Assembly (NCBI GenBank): GCA_020249435.1
Contig: JADCFQ010000006.1
Coordinates: forward strand, 1 to 64,000
Origin: Roseomonas sp.
GTDB taxonomy: Bacteria; Pseudomonadota; Alphaproteobacteria; Acetobacterales; Acetobacteraceae
Reading direction: 5' to 3'
Length of the DNA: 64,000 bases
In this document: positions 10,071 through 19,263 of the stretch, piece after piece
Layout: every line of letters begins with the position of its first letter
Position numbering within the stretch: the first letter of the stretch is position 1
Program-made: the position numbers and the translations under genes
The notes under the pieces: generated by a model
Told to the model about the DNA's origin: nothing
What the model saw: the letters and a program-made list of their open reading frames with translations, nothing else
Databases searched by the model: none

Positions 10071-10838
10071 CTAAAGCGGGTTGATCGAATGGCCGCCATC
10101 CACGGTCACCACCGCGCCGGTCATATGCGCCCCGGCATCGGAAGCGAGCAGCAGAAGCGGCCCGGTAAGGTCCTCGGCAGCGCCCAGCCGGCGCTGCGGG
10201 ATGCGCTTGATCATCGCCTGCCCTGAATCGGAGGCGAAGAACTCACGATTGAGATCGGTCGCGATATAGCCGGGCGCAATCGCATTCACCCGAATGCCAT
10301 GCCGCGCCCATTCCACCGCCAAATGGCGCGTCATATGCAATAGCCCGGCCTTGGCGGCGGTATAGCCAACCACACCCGGAATGATGCGCTGCCCAAGGAC
10401 GGAGGCGATATTCACCACCACGCCCGGACGCTTCGCTGCCACCAGGCGCTTGGCGGCTTCCTGCGCCACCAGAAAGCAGCCGCGCAAATTTACATCCAGC
10501 ACCCCATCCCAATCTTCCGCGCTTTGCTGCAAGGCGGGCTTGGTCACGGCGATGCCGGCATTATTCACCAGAATATCGCAGGGCGCAGCAAAGGCGGCTT
10601 CCGCGGCGGCGAAGGCGGGCGCGATGGTCTCGGGCGCCGTCACATCCAAGGGGACGGATACCGCGCGCGCACCCAATTCGGCGGCCAATGTCGCAGTCGC
10701 GGCTTCGCGCCGCGCAGCCAAGGCCACGGAAGCCCCAGCGCCATGCAGCACGCGCGCGAAATGAGCGCCCAGCACGCCAGACGCACCAGTCACCAGCGCC
10801 ACGCGCCCCTGCAACGAGAACATGCCAGCAATATCCAC
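10071..10838 (-). CDS. Short-chain dehydrogenase/reductase, first gene of the acyl-CoA operon
   Basis: A 255-residue classical SDR using NAD(P)H. The Rossmann motif VTGASGVLG is near the N terminus, NNAGIAV in the middle and the catalytic Tyr-Lys in GYTAAKAG. It would interconvert a keto group and an alcohol. By context it may reduce a 4-keto acyl-CoA as LvaD does. I chose the GTG at 10838 because GGAGGAGG lies 4-5 bases before it; the first ATG is at 10823, and an upstream reading to 10862 would run through the ribosome site. A 113-base divergent spacer separates it from the plus-strand SDR. Confidence 0.88.
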   Translation of the reverse strand: MDIAGMFSLQGRVALVTGASGVLGAHFARVLHGAGASVALAARREAATATLAAELGARAVSVPLDVTAPETIAPAFAAAEAAFAAPCDILVNNAGIAVTKPALQQSAEDWDGVLDVNLRGCFLVAQEAAKRLVAAKRPGVVVNIASVLGQRIIPGVVGYTAAKAGLLHMTRHLAVEWARHGIRVNAIAPGYIATDLNREFFASDSGQAMIKRIPQRRLGAAEDLTGPLLLLASDAGAHMTGAVVTVDGGHSINPL

Positions 10839-10951
10839 TGCGCCTCCTCCCTCTCCTGCCAAGGGGTGCCACCGGGCGCGCGCCGGGGCAAGCCCTCAAG
10901 ACAAGGCGGCTTTTTGCGCCTAGCCTGTTGGCAGCATTGGGGGGTCAGACC

Positions 10952-11701
10952 ATGGCGGGCGAAACAAGGGCGGCGCTGGTAACCGGCGCGCAACAGGGCA
11001 TCGGGGCGGCTGCTGCGCGCGCCTTGGCGGCGGCGGGGCATGATGTCGCGATCAATTGGCTGGATGACGAGGCCCAGGCAGAGCAAGTGGCGGCTGCGGT
11101 CCGCGCCTCGGGCCGCCGTGCCGCGCTGATTCGGGGCGATGTCGGCACTGCGGCCGGCGCAGCCGCCCTGGTGGAACAGACCATTGCGGCACTCGGGCGG
11201 ATTGATGTGCTGGTGAATAATGCCGGCATTTTCCCGCGCGTTGAATTTCTGGACATGACGGAAGCCGAATGGGACCGGGTGATTTCCGTGAACCTGAAGG
11301 GCAGCGCCTTTTGCGCCCAGGCGGCGGCGCGCGCCATGGTGGCCGCCGGGATCAAGGGGGTGATCATCAATCTGTCGTCATCCTCGGTCCGGGGGGCGCC
11401 GCTTGGGGTGCATTATACCGCGACCAAGGCCGGGATTATCGGCATGACACGGTCCATGGCCCTGTCGCTCGCTTCCAAGGGTATTCGCGTGAACGCGATC
11501 GCGCCCGGCCTGACCGATACGGCGCAGCCGCGCTACGGCAATAGCGAAGCGGAACTTGCGGTGATGGCGCAGCAAATCCCGCTCGGCCGCATGGGCCGGC
11601 CCGAGGAAATCGCCGGTTTGATGGCCTATCTTGCGTCTGATCAAGCCGCCTGGATCACGGGTCAGGTTTATCACATCAATGGCGGCAATTACCTTGCCTA
11701 G
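10952..11701 (+). CDS. Short-chain dehydrogenase/reductase (FabG-like)
   Basis: A 249-residue classical SDR with VTGAQQGIG near residue 10, NNAGIF near 90, the catalytic Ser cluster INLSSSS and YTATKAG. The C-terminal DQAAWITGQVYHINGG is typical of FabG-like 3-ketoacyl reductases and sugar or alcohol dehydrogenases. WLDDEAQAE after beta-2 suggests NADP(H) is possible, but cofactor choice is uncertain. It is divergent from the acyl-CoA operon and 22 bases ahead of a small cytochrome c gene. The ATG at 10952 fits the family start; the open frame extends upstream but has no family sequence there. Confidence 0.9.
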   Translation: MAGETRAALVTGAQQGIGAAAARALAAAGHDVAINWLDDEAQAEQVAAAVRASGRRAALIRGDVGTAAGAAALVEQTIAALGRIDVLVNNAGIFPRVEFLDMTEAEWDRVISVNLKGSAFCAQAAARAMVAAGIKGVIINLSSSSVRGAPLGVHYTATKAGIIGMTRSMALSLASKGIRVNAIAPGLTDTAQPRYGNSEAELAVMAQQIPLGRMGRPEEIAGLMAYLASDQAAWITGQVYHINGGNYLA

Positions 11702-11723
11702 GTCCAGAAGCAGGAGGATCAAA

Positions 11724-12041
11724 ATGCGCCCTTGGCTGATCGCATGCGTCTTGGCGGCTTTGCCCGGTATGGCCCTGGCGCAGATGGAACCGGGCGACCC
11801 CATTGCCGGCCAACGCCTGGCCGCGACCTGGTGCGCCAATTGCCACCGCATCGCGCCTGCCGGCCCCGGCCCCGCGACCGATATCGCGCCGAGCTTCGCC
11901 GCCATTGCCGCGCTGCCCTCCACAACTTCCATGTCGCTGCGTGCCTATTTGCGCACGCCGCATGCGAATATGCCGGATTATCGCCTGAGCCGTGAGGAGC
12001 TGGATGATATTGTGGTTTATCTACTGACAGTTAGGCGTTAG
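11724..12041 (+). CDS. Small periplasmic class I cytochrome c
   Basis: A 105-residue exported cytochrome. Residues 1-19 form a signal peptide ending ALA, followed by the mature protein. The haem site CANCH is at residues 37-41, and the Met in ANMPDY near residue 83 is the likely distal ligand. An AGGAGG site stands 6 bases before the ATG. It would carry electrons in the periplasm, possibly as acceptor for a dehydrogenase, but no partner is obvious: the neighbouring SDR and hydroxyacid dehydrogenase use nicotinamide cofactors. Confidence 0.92.
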   Translation: MRPWLIACVLAALPGMALAQMEPGDPIAGQRLAATWCANCHRIAPAGPGPATDIAPSFAAIAALPSTTSMSLRAYLRTPHANMPDYRLSREELDDIVVYLLTVRR

Positions 12042-12109
12042 GCCCCGGCTCTGGCGCCCCCGCAAAACCGGGTCTAGCATCCCCCTGTTTGAGCAAGGGG
12101 GAAGTGAAC

Positions 12110-13168
12110 TTGTCCGCAGTCAATAAGCCATTCCGCGTCGCCTATCTGGAACGCGTGCCGCATCCAAGCTTTCTGGAAACCGCCACCGCCGATCCCGCCT
12201 TGGAAGTGGTGCGGCTTTCCCTGGAAAATGGGGAAGAAGCGGCGCTGGCAGAACTCGCCACCTGTGATGGCTATTATGTGCGTGCGTCGCGCGATGAATT
12301 GCCCAAGGCGTTTCATGTGAATGATGCGCTGCTGCAGCGCCTGCCCAATCTGCTGATGGTGGGGTCCCAGGGCGCTGGGTATGACACGATCAACCCAGAT
12401 TCCTGCACCAAGGCCGGCGTGCTGCTGGTGAACCAGGCCGGCGGTAATGCTGAAGCCGTGGCGGAACACGCCGTTGGCATGATGCTGGCGCTGATCAAGA
12501 AAATGCCGCAGACCCATGCCGCCATGCGCGCGGGTGAGGCGAAGAAGCGCGAAGTCTTCATGGGCAATAATCTGCTCGGCAAAACGGTGGGCGTGATTGG
12601 CATTGGCAATGTCGGGTCGCGCACCACCGCCATTGTAAAGGCCGCCTTCAATTGCCGCGTTTTGGCGTATGATCCCTATGTGGATGCCGAAACCGTGGCC
12701 AAGCGCGGCGCGGAAAAGGTGGAATTGGCCGAGTTGTTGGCGCAATCCGATATCGTCAGCGTGCATTGCCCGCTCACGCCCCAAAGCCGCGCCATCATTG
12801 ATGCCAAGGCGCTGGCCGGCATGAAGAAGGGCGCCATTCTGGTGACAACGGCGCGCGGTTCCATCCATGATGAAAGCGCCGTGCTGGCGGCGCTGGAATC
12901 CGGCCAACTGGCCTCGGCGGGCCTTGATGTTTGGGAACAGGAACCGCCGCCCAAGGATCATCCGCTGCTGTGGCACCCGGCGGTGATTTGCACGCAGCAC
13001 ACCGCGGGTGTGACGCATGAAAGCCGTTCCATGATCACACGCATTGCAGCCGAGGCCTTTTCCGCCTGCGCTGCCGCGAAGATGCCGCCGCGCATCATCA
13101 ACCCGGAAGTGAAGGGCCGTTTTGCGGAGCGCTATATGGCGGCGCGTGGCCGCGCGATTACGGATTGA
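12110..13168 (+). CDS. D-isomer-specific 2-hydroxyacid dehydrogenase
   Basis: A cytoplasmic NAD(P)-dependent 2-hydroxyacid dehydrogenase of about 352 residues. The nucleotide-binding segment is GVIGIGNVGS, and the catalytic triad is visible as Arg in TTARGS, Glu in EQEPP and His in TQHTAG. It reduces a 2-keto acid or oxidises a D-2-hydroxy acid, as in phosphoglycerate, glycerate or formate dehydrogenase relatives. I place the start at TTG 12110 behind an AGGGGGAAG site; a TTG at 12089 and a GTG at 12104 are in frame and cannot be excluded. It precedes an MFS transporter by about 20 bases. Confidence 0.85.
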   Translation: MSAVNKPFRVAYLERVPHPSFLETATADPALEVVRLSLENGEEAALAELATCDGYYVRASRDELPKAFHVNDALLQRLPNLLMVGSQGAGYDTINPDSCTKAGVLLVNQAGGNAEAVAEHAVGMMLALIKKMPQTHAAMRAGEAKKREVFMGNNLLGKTVGVIGIGNVGSRTTAIVKAAFNCRVLAYDPYVDAETVAKRGAEKVELAELLAQSDIVSVHCPLTPQSRAIIDAKALAGMKKGAILVTTARGSIHDESAVLAALESGQLASAGLDVWEQEPPPKDHPLLWHPAVICTQHTAGVTHESRSMITRIAAEAFSACAAAKMPPRIINPEVKGRFAERYMAARGRAITD

Positions 13169-13190
13169 TCGCGCGCTTGGGTTTTTTTCT

Positions 13191-14354
13191 GTGAGCGCGC
13201 AAGCCTCCAAGGCCAGGGTGGTGACGGTGCTCGGCACCACCCAAACCCTGGCCTGGGGGTCTTCCTATTATTTGCCAGCGATTCTGGCCGCGCCAATCGC
13301 CGAGGATCTTGGCCTGTCTCGCGCCATGGTGTTCGGCGTGTTTTCGGGTTCGTTGCTGCTGACGGCGCTATTGGGGCCGGCCGCCGGCCGCGCGATTGAT
13401 CAGCGCGGCGGGCGTGATGTGCTCGCGATTTCCAATCTGATTTTTATCCTCGGCCTGTTGATCATGGCCTTCGCCAATGGCCTGCCATTACTGATCCTAA
13501 GCTGGTTCATCATTGGCATCGCCATGGCAATGGGGCTTTATGATGCGGCCTTTGCGACCCTTGCCGGGCTTTACGGCAAGGATGCGCGCAATAGCATCAC
13601 CGGCATTACACTGATTGCGGGCTTTGCCAGCACGGTCGGCTGGCCACTTTCCGCCTTGATGGAAGCGGAATGGGGCTGGCGTGGCGCTTGCCTCGGCTGG
13701 GTCGCCTTGCATCTGTTCATCTGCCTGCCGCTCAATCGCTTGATGATCCCGAAGGCACCGCCGCCTCCGCCAAAGGAAGCTGTGCCACCCTTATCTGCCG
13801 AAGAAACGCGGGATCGCAAACGCGATATGATCCTGCTGGCTTTCGTGTTGGCAACAGCCAGTTTCAGTTCCACCGCGCTTGGTGCGCATTTGCCGGGGTT
13901 GCTGCAATCTGCTGGCACATCGCTTGCCGCGGCAATTGCGGCTGGCGCGCTGATGGGCCCGGCACAGGTCGCCGCGCGTGTCGTGGAATTCACCGTGATG
14001 CGCAAGATGAACCCGCTGTTTTCGGCACGCGTTGCTGCCGGCGCGCACCCGGTGGCGGTGGTAGTGTTGATGGCGCTTGGCGCGCCCTTTGCCGCGCTTT
14101 TCGTGATTATCCACGGCGCGGGGAATGGCCTGCTGACCATCACGCGCGGCACGCTGCCCTTGGCGCTGTTTGGTCCCATTGGCTATGGCCAGCGCCAGGG
14201 TTTTATTACCGCGCCAGCGCGGGCTTCGCAGGCTTTCGCGCCCTTATTGTTCGGGCTGCTGCTGGATGATTTCGGCGCGGCTTCCTTGTGGTTCACGGCC
14301 TTGCTGGGTGTGGCGGCGGTTGGTGCGCTCATGCTCATGCGGGTTCGGCAATAG
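13191..14354 (+). CDS. MFS transporter
   Basis: A hydrophobic protein of about 387 residues with roughly 12 membrane segments and the central charged loop near residue 195-215 (PPPPKEAVPPLSAEETRDRKR), the standard MFS layout. GRAIDQRGGRD after the second segment is the usual loop 2-3 motif. The substrate is unknown; by position it may import the compound handled by the downstream gamma-glutamyltransferase-like and hydantoinase genes. The start is uncertain: GTG 13191 fits the N terminus but lacks a good ribosome site, and TTG 13176 is an alternative. Confidence 0.85.
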   Translation: MSAQASKARVVTVLGTTQTLAWGSSYYLPAILAAPIAEDLGLSRAMVFGVFSGSLLLTALLGPAAGRAIDQRGGRDVLAISNLIFILGLLIMAFANGLPLLILSWFIIGIAMAMGLYDAAFATLAGLYGKDARNSITGITLIAGFASTVGWPLSALMEAEWGWRGACLGWVALHLFICLPLNRLMIPKAPPPPPKEAVPPLSAEETRDRKRDMILLAFVLATASFSSTALGAHLPGLLQSAGTSLAAAIAAGALMGPAQVAARVVEFTVMRKMNPLFSARVAAGAHPVAVVVLMALGAPFAALFVIIHGAGNGLLTITRGTLPLALFGPIGYGQRQGFITAPARASQAFAPLLFGLLLDDFGAASLWFTALLGVAAVGALMLMRVRQ

Positions 14355-14367
14355 AAAGAACATTCTT

Positions 14368-16056
14368 ATGACTCAGGATTGGCTCTCCCGCGCGGGTTCG
14401 CGCTTCACCACGGATAAACGCCCGGCGATTGGCACGCGCGGCATGGTGGTGACGAACCATCCGCTCGCCTCCGCGGCGGGGGCTGAAATGCTGGCCGCCG
14501 GCGGCAACGCGGTGGATGGCGCCATCGCCGCCTTGTTTGCGCTGACCGTGGTAGAGCCCATGATGGTCGGCATATTGGGCGGCGGCATGGCACATCTGCG
14601 CCTGCCGGACGGGCAGCACACCGTGATTGATGGGCTTTCCACCGCGCCCACCGCCGCGCGCGCCGATATGTTCACGCCGGCCGAACCGGCCAATGCGATG
14701 AATTTCGAAGCAACGGGTCGCGCCAATATCGTCGGCCCGCTTTCCGTTGCCGTGCCGGGCAATTTGCGCGCCTGGTGCGAAACGCTGGCGCGCTTCGGCA
14801 GCATGCCTTTGGCGGATGTGATGGCGCCGGCCATCCGCCACGCGGCGCGCGGTTTTGGCGTGACACCCTATCTGGCGGAATGCATCAATGAAGCGACACC
14901 TGATCTGGCGCGCGATCCCGCCATTTCCGCGTTGCTTTTGCCTGGTGGCGCGCCGATCAAGCCCGGTGCGCGGCTGATCCAGGCCGAGTATGCTGAGACC
15001 CTTACGCTGATCGCGCGCGAAGGGCCGAGCGTTTTGAATGGCGCCTTGGGCAGCGTCATTGCCGATGGCATCAGGAAAGCGGGCGGTATTGTCTCGGCGG
15101 CGGATATCGCCGATTTCGCAACGATTGAGCGCGCGCCCTTGCGGGGCCCCTATCGCGGTTATGAGGTTTTGCTGCCGCCACCCCCGGCATCTTCCGGCGT
15201 GCATGTGCTGCAAATGCTGAATATCCTGGAAGGCTTCGATCTGCGCGGGATGGGCTTCGGCAGCGCCGATACGCTGCATCTGCTGGCGGAAGCCTTGAAG
15301 ATTGCCTTTGCTGATCGTGCCGCCGCCACCGCCGACCCGGCCTTTGTGGATGTGCCCGTCGCACGGCTGATTTCGCGCGCCTATGGCGATGAACGCCGCG
15401 CCGCTTTGGATATGGCGCGCGCGCAAAGCTGGGGGCCAGGTGTCAGCCCAGGCGAGAGCGCCAATACCACCCATGTCACGGTGGCCGATGATCAGGGCAA
15501 TATTGTTTGCTCCACCCAGACCATCAATTCGCTTTTTGGCGCGCGCTTCCTGGTGCCGGGGACGGGGTTGATCCCGAATAATTACATGGCGCTGTTTGAT
15601 CCGCGTCCGGGCAAGGCTTTGTCGGTCGCAGCCGGCAAGCGCATCACCACATCCCAGGCGCCGCTGATTGCGTTGAAGCATGGCAAGCCCGCCTATGCGC
15701 TTGGCATGCCGGGGGGTTTGCGGATTTTCGGTTCTGTCATGCAGGGTTTCCTCAATCTGGTGGATCACGGCATGTCGTTGCAGGAAGCGGTAGAAGCGCC
15801 TCGGCTTTGGACGCAAGGTGCTGCGGTGGAAGTGGAACCGGCCTTTGATGCGGCGGTGCTGGAGGCACTCGGCAAGCGCGGACACAATATCTCACCCATG
15901 CCGCATGTTGGTGGTGGCATGAATGCCATTGCCTTCCATGCTGATGGCAGCATGGAAGGTGCCGCTTGCTGGCGTGCGGATGGCACGGCGATTGGCCTTG
16001 GCGGCGGCCTCGCCCGCGCTGGCGTGCGCTTCTGGCCGGATCGGGCGCGCGCATGA
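14368..16056 (+). CDS. Gamma-glutamyltransferase-family Ntn hydrolase
   Basis: A 562-residue proenzyme of the gamma-glutamyltransferase family. The self-cleavage site aligns at Asn366-Thr367, in ESANTTHVTV, making Thr367 the new N-terminal nucleophile of the small subunit. PGGLRIFGSV near 460 matches the family PGGSRI motif. The Ser-Ser pair of E. coli GGT is Thr-Thr here (KRITTSQAP). No signal peptide is seen, whereas classic GGT is periplasmic, so this may be a cytoplasmic gamma-glutamyl or acyl hydrolase. It ends in an ATGA overlap with the ThDP enzyme, which suggests linked function. Confidence 0.9.
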   Translation: MTQDWLSRAGSRFTTDKRPAIGTRGMVVTNHPLASAAGAEMLAAGGNAVDGAIAALFALTVVEPMMVGILGGGMAHLRLPDGQHTVIDGLSTAPTAARADMFTPAEPANAMNFEATGRANIVGPLSVAVPGNLRAWCETLARFGSMPLADVMAPAIRHAARGFGVTPYLAECINEATPDLARDPAISALLLPGGAPIKPGARLIQAEYAETLTLIAREGPSVLNGALGSVIADGIRKAGGIVSAADIADFATIERAPLRGPYRGYEVLLPPPPASSGVHVLQMLNILEGFDLRGMGFGSADTLHLLAEALKIAFADRAAATADPAFVDVPVARLISRAYGDERRAALDMARAQSWGPGVSPGESANTTHVTVADDQGNIVCSTQTINSLFGARFLVPGTGLIPNNYMALFDPRPGKALSVAAGKRITTSQAPLIALKHGKPAYALGMPGGLRIFGSVMQGFLNLVDHGMSLQEAVEAPRLWTQGAAVEVEPAFDAAVLEALGKRGHNISPMPHVGGGMNAIAFHADGSMEGAACWRADGTAIGLGGGLARAGVRFWPDRARA

Positions 16057-17651
16057 ATACGGCGGAGTATTTGCTGGCGGCGCTGGCGCGGCGCGGCACG
16101 AAGCGCATCTATGGCGTGCCGGGTGGTGGGTCTTCACTGGATATCATCGCGGCGGCCGAGCGTTTCGGCATGCGCTTCATCCTCGCCCGCCATGAAGGCA
16201 ATGCAGCGATGATGGCGGTGGCGGATGCAGAAGTGACAGGCGCGCCTGGCGTGGTGCTGACCACCAAGGGGCCAGGGCTCATGAATGCGCTGAATGGCAT
16301 TGCCTGCGCTGCTTTGGAACGCGCACCTGTGCTGCTGCTGACAGATGGTTTTACGGATAAGCAACTCAGCTATATCACCCATCAGGTATTTGATCAGCGC
16401 GCCGCGACTGCGGAATTGGTCAAGGGCTATACGCAAGCGCGCAGCGACAATCCGGCGGCTGAGATCGAGGCACTGCTTGACCTTGCCATGCAGGCGCCCA
16501 TCGGTCCGGTGCATCTGGATTTGACCAGCGAAGCCGCACGCCGCCCGGCGGGCGAATTGCTGCCCTTGCCTTCGAATATCGCGACGCCGCTGCATGCTGA
16601 TGCGCTGGCGAAAGCGCGCGCCATGCTGGCCGCTGCGCGCAAACCCGTCATCCTGGCGGGCGTGGAGGCTGTCACGGCAGCCGAACGACTGCGTGCTTTG
16701 GTGGCGGCACTCGGTTGCCCCGCGTTGGTGACTTACAAGGCCAAGGGCGTAATCGCGGATGCTGATCCACATTTCGTCGGCATTTTCACCGGCGGTTCCT
16801 TGGAAGCGCCCTGCGTGCAGGATGCGGATTTGATCATCCTTGCGGGGCTCGATCCGGTGGAGCTTATCCTGCAACCCTGGCGCTACAAGGCGCCGGTCTT
16901 GGATATCGGCCTGCGCGCCCATCCGGTGCATTACGTCACACCAAGCGCTGCCTTGCATGGCGCGCTGGCGCCCGCTTTCGCCGCGCTGACGCAAACTGCC
17001 ACACGGAGCAGCTGGACTACATCGGAGATTACGCAGCACCGCGATACGATGCGCGCCGCGCTTGCCTGGCAAGGCACAGGCGGTGTTGCCCCGCCGCGTA
17101 TCGTATCCTTGGCGCAGGAAGCCGCGCACCGCGCCGGGCGCCGCCCGCGCATCAGCGTGGATGCCGGTGCGCATATGTTCTCGGCCACCGCCTTCTGGGA
17201 ATGCAGCGCGCCGCGAGATGTGCTGATTTCAAACGGATTGGCGTCCATGGGTTTTGCGCTGCCCGCCGCGCTGGCTGCCGCGTTGGAAAACCCCAACGAT
17301 GGCGCCATCGCCTTTACCGGCGATGGTGGGCTGATGATGTGCGTGGCTGAACTCGCCACCGCTGCCGAAGTCGGCGCGCCCTGCGTCACCATTGTCTTCA
17401 ATGATGGCGCGCTGTCGCTGATTGATATCAAGCAGCAGCAGCGGCAATTGCCGCCGGAAGGCGTGCGCTGGGCGCGGCCCGATTTCGCTGCCATCGCCGA
17501 AGGTTTCGGTACCAAAGGCTTCGCCGCCGCGACCGAGGCTGACTATATCGCCGCACTCAATGCTGCCTTCGCGCATCAAGGCCCAAGCCTGATTGATGTG
17601 ATGGTGAACCCCGCCGGCTACCCCGCGCAACTGCAAGCCATGCGCGGCTGA
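16053..17651 (+). CDS. Thiamine-diphosphate enzyme, acetolactate synthase-like
   Basis: A 532-residue ThDP-dependent enzyme with three domains. The PYR domain contains the activating Glu in LARHEGNAAM (near residue 46), a central domain follows (about 190-320), and the PP domain has the GDGG...ND ThDP/Mg motif (FTGDGGLMM near 430). It belongs to the acetolactate synthase, benzoylformate decarboxylase and oxalyl-CoA decarboxylase superfamily and would cleave or ligate a 2-keto acid. It lies between a GGT-like gene and hydantoinase subunits, so a biosynthetic IlvB role is unlikely; no small regulatory subunit is adjacent. The ATG overlaps the upstream stop. Confidence 0.9.
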   Translation: MNTAEYLLAALARRGTKRIYGVPGGGSSLDIIAAAERFGMRFILARHEGNAAMMAVADAEVTGAPGVVLTTKGPGLMNALNGIACAALERAPVLLLTDGFTDKQLSYITHQVFDQRAATAELVKGYTQARSDNPAAEIEALLDLAMQAPIGPVHLDLTSEAARRPAGELLPLPSNIATPLHADALAKARAMLAAARKPVILAGVEAVTAAERLRALVAALGCPALVTYKAKGVIADADPHFVGIFTGGSLEAPCVQDADLIILAGLDPVELILQPWRYKAPVLDIGLRAHPVHYVTPSAALHGALAPAFAALTQTATRSSWTTSEITQHRDTMRAALAWQGTGGVAPPRIVSLAQEAAHRAGRRPRISVDAGAHMFSATAFWECSAPRDVLISNGLASMGFALPAALAAALENPNDGAIAFTGDGGLMMCVAELATAAEVGAPCVTIVFNDGALSLIDIKQQQRQLPPEGVRWARPDFAAIAEGFGTKGFAAATEADYIAALNAAFAHQGPSLIDVMVNPAGYPAQLQAMRG

Positions 17652-17664
17652 AGGAGAATACCCA

Positions 17665-19263
17665 ATGTCCAGCTTTTCCGCCCTTCGGCTTGGCACCGCC
17701 TGGCAGCGCATTGCCGGGCTGATGGATGAAACAGCGCAGAGTTTTGTCCGTACTTCCTTCTCCTCCGTCGTCCGTGACAATTGGGATATGGCGATTGGGC
17801 TGATGGACAGTGCCGGGCGGCAATTCGCGCAGTCCTCTCGCTCCGTCCCATCCTTTGTTGGCACCATGCCGCGTACACTTGCGATCATGCTGCAACGCTA
17901 TCCGGTAGAAAAGCTTTCGCCCGGCGATGTGTTGATTTCCAATGATGGCTATTACGGCACCGGCCATTTGAATGACATCACGATGATCAAGCCCATCTTC
18001 GCCAAGGGCCGCGTGATTTCCTGGCTGGGCAGTACCTTCCATTCCACCGATATCGGTGGCGCACCTTCCGTTGAAGCGCGCGATTCCTGGGAAGAAGGCC
18101 TGACCATCCCCATCACCCGCATCCTGAAAGGTAGTCAGGAAAATGAGGATGTGATCGCCTTTCTGGAAGCCAATCTGCGCCAACCGGATGAAACGCTCGG
18201 CGATATTCGCGCGCAATTCGCGGCCTATGAACAGGCGGAAAAACGCTTGGCGCGCATCATGGCTGAAGAAGGCATTGATGATCTGGATGCGCTGGCCGGC
18301 GAAATCTTCACCCGTTCCGAACGCGCCATGCGTGATGCGATAGCCGCCGCCCCTGATGGCGTGGTGGAAGATGAAGTCACCGCCGATGGCTTTGAACACC
18401 CCGTCACCATTCGCCTGAAATTGACCATCAAGGGCAGCGACCTCACGCTCGATTTCACCGGCACGGATGGGCAGATTGCGCGGCCAGTGAATGCGCCGCT
18501 GAATTTCACCCGCGCCTATTCCAATTACGCGGTGAAATGCGCCTTTGATCCCGCGACCCCGAATAATGATGGTTCCTTCCGGCCCATCACCTTTATCGCG
18601 CCGGAAGGCTCTATCGTGAATCCACGTCGGCCCGCACCGGTATGGGGCCGGCACCTGACGGGCCATTATCTGCCGATGCTGGTGCTGGCCGCACTCGCGA
18701 AACTCATTCCTGATCGCGTAATTGCGGAAAGCGGCAGCCCGCTTTGGAATGTCTATTTCACGGGCGAGAATGCCGAAGGCCGCCGCTATGTGCGCATGTT
18801 CTTCATGAATGGCGGCCATGGCGCCGCACCCGCCCATGATGGTCCCGCCTGCCTTTCCTTCCCATCCAATGTCGCGACGCAAGCGGTAGAGCAGTTCGAA
18901 AACGCCGTGCCGATGCTGATGACGGAAAAGGAGCTGATCCCTAATTCCGGCGGCGCGGGCCGCACACGCGGCGGGCTTTCACAGCGGCTTTCCTTTGAAG
19001 TGGTCGGCGAAAAACCAGTGACCGCCACCTATCGCCATGAACGCGTACAGCATCCGCCGCGCGGCGTGCTAGGTGGTGCACCCGGGCGCGGCGGGCGCGA
19101 TCTGGTGAATGGTAAGCCCGTTCCCGCCAAGGCGCGCATTGTGCTGCAAACAGGCGATGTCATTACCTATGAAACACCAGGTGGTGGCGGCATGGGACCG
19201 GTGGCGGAACGCGATCCGGCCGCCTTCGCCCGCGATATCAAGGAAGGCTATGTCACGCCATGA
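17665..19263 (+). CDS. hyuB: Hydantoinase B / 5-oxoprolinase B-type subunit
   Basis: A 532-residue HyuB-family protein. NDGYYGTGHLND near residue 92 and a C-terminal glycine-rich GGGGMGP are characteristic. HyuB works with HyuA in ATP-dependent hydrolysis of 5-oxoproline or N-methylhydantoin, and related pairs carboxylate acetone or acetophenone. The hyuA gene follows with a 4-base ATGA overlap, so the two chains should be made together. A GGAG site precedes the ATG. Which cyclic amide or ketone is used is not decided by sequence; the GGT-like gene upstream slightly favours 5-oxoproline-like products. Confidence 0.92.
   Translation: MSSFSALRLGTAWQRIAGLMDETAQSFVRTSFSSVVRDNWDMAIGLMDSAGRQFAQSSRSVPSFVGTMPRTLAIMLQRYPVEKLSPGDVLISNDGYYGTGHLNDITMIKPIFAKGRVISWLGSTFHSTDIGGAPSVEARDSWEEGLTIPITRILKGSQENEDVIAFLEANLRQPDETLGDIRAQFAAYEQAEKRLARIMAEEGIDDLDALAGEIFTRSERAMRDAIAAAPDGVVEDEVTADGFEHPVTIRLKLTIKGSDLTLDFTGTDGQIARPVNAPLNFTRAYSNYAVKCAFDPATPNNDGSFRPITFIAPEGSIVNPRRPAPVWGRHLTGHYLPMLVLAALAKLIPDRVIAESGSPLWNVYFTGENAEGRRYVRMFFMNGGHGAAPAHDGPACLSFPSNVATQAVEQFENAVPMLMTEKELIPNSGGAGRTRGGLSQRLSFEVVGEKPVTATYRHERVQHPPRGVLGGAPGRGGRDLVNGKPVPAKARIVLQTGDVITYETPGGGGMGPVAERDPAAFARDIKEGYVTP

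Noticed and set aside
12074-13240. 388-codon minus-strand frame
   Set aside because: Antisense to the 2-hydroxyacid dehydrogenase, which has a full catalytic triad.
14335-15885. 516-codon open frame on the minus strand
   Set aside because: It is antisense to the gamma-glutamyltransferase-like gene, whose motifs are intact. The frame is open because of G/C-rich codon bias and its translation is low-complexity Arg/His/Gly.
16053-17651. Biosynthetic acetolactate synthase (ilvB)
   Set aside because: No small subunit gene is adjacent and the neighbours are catabolic-looking hydrolases, so I kept the broader ThDP-enzyme call.
17557-18882. 441-codon minus-strand frame
   Set aside because: It lies opposite hyuB, which has clear family motifs; the antisense product resembles no protein I know.
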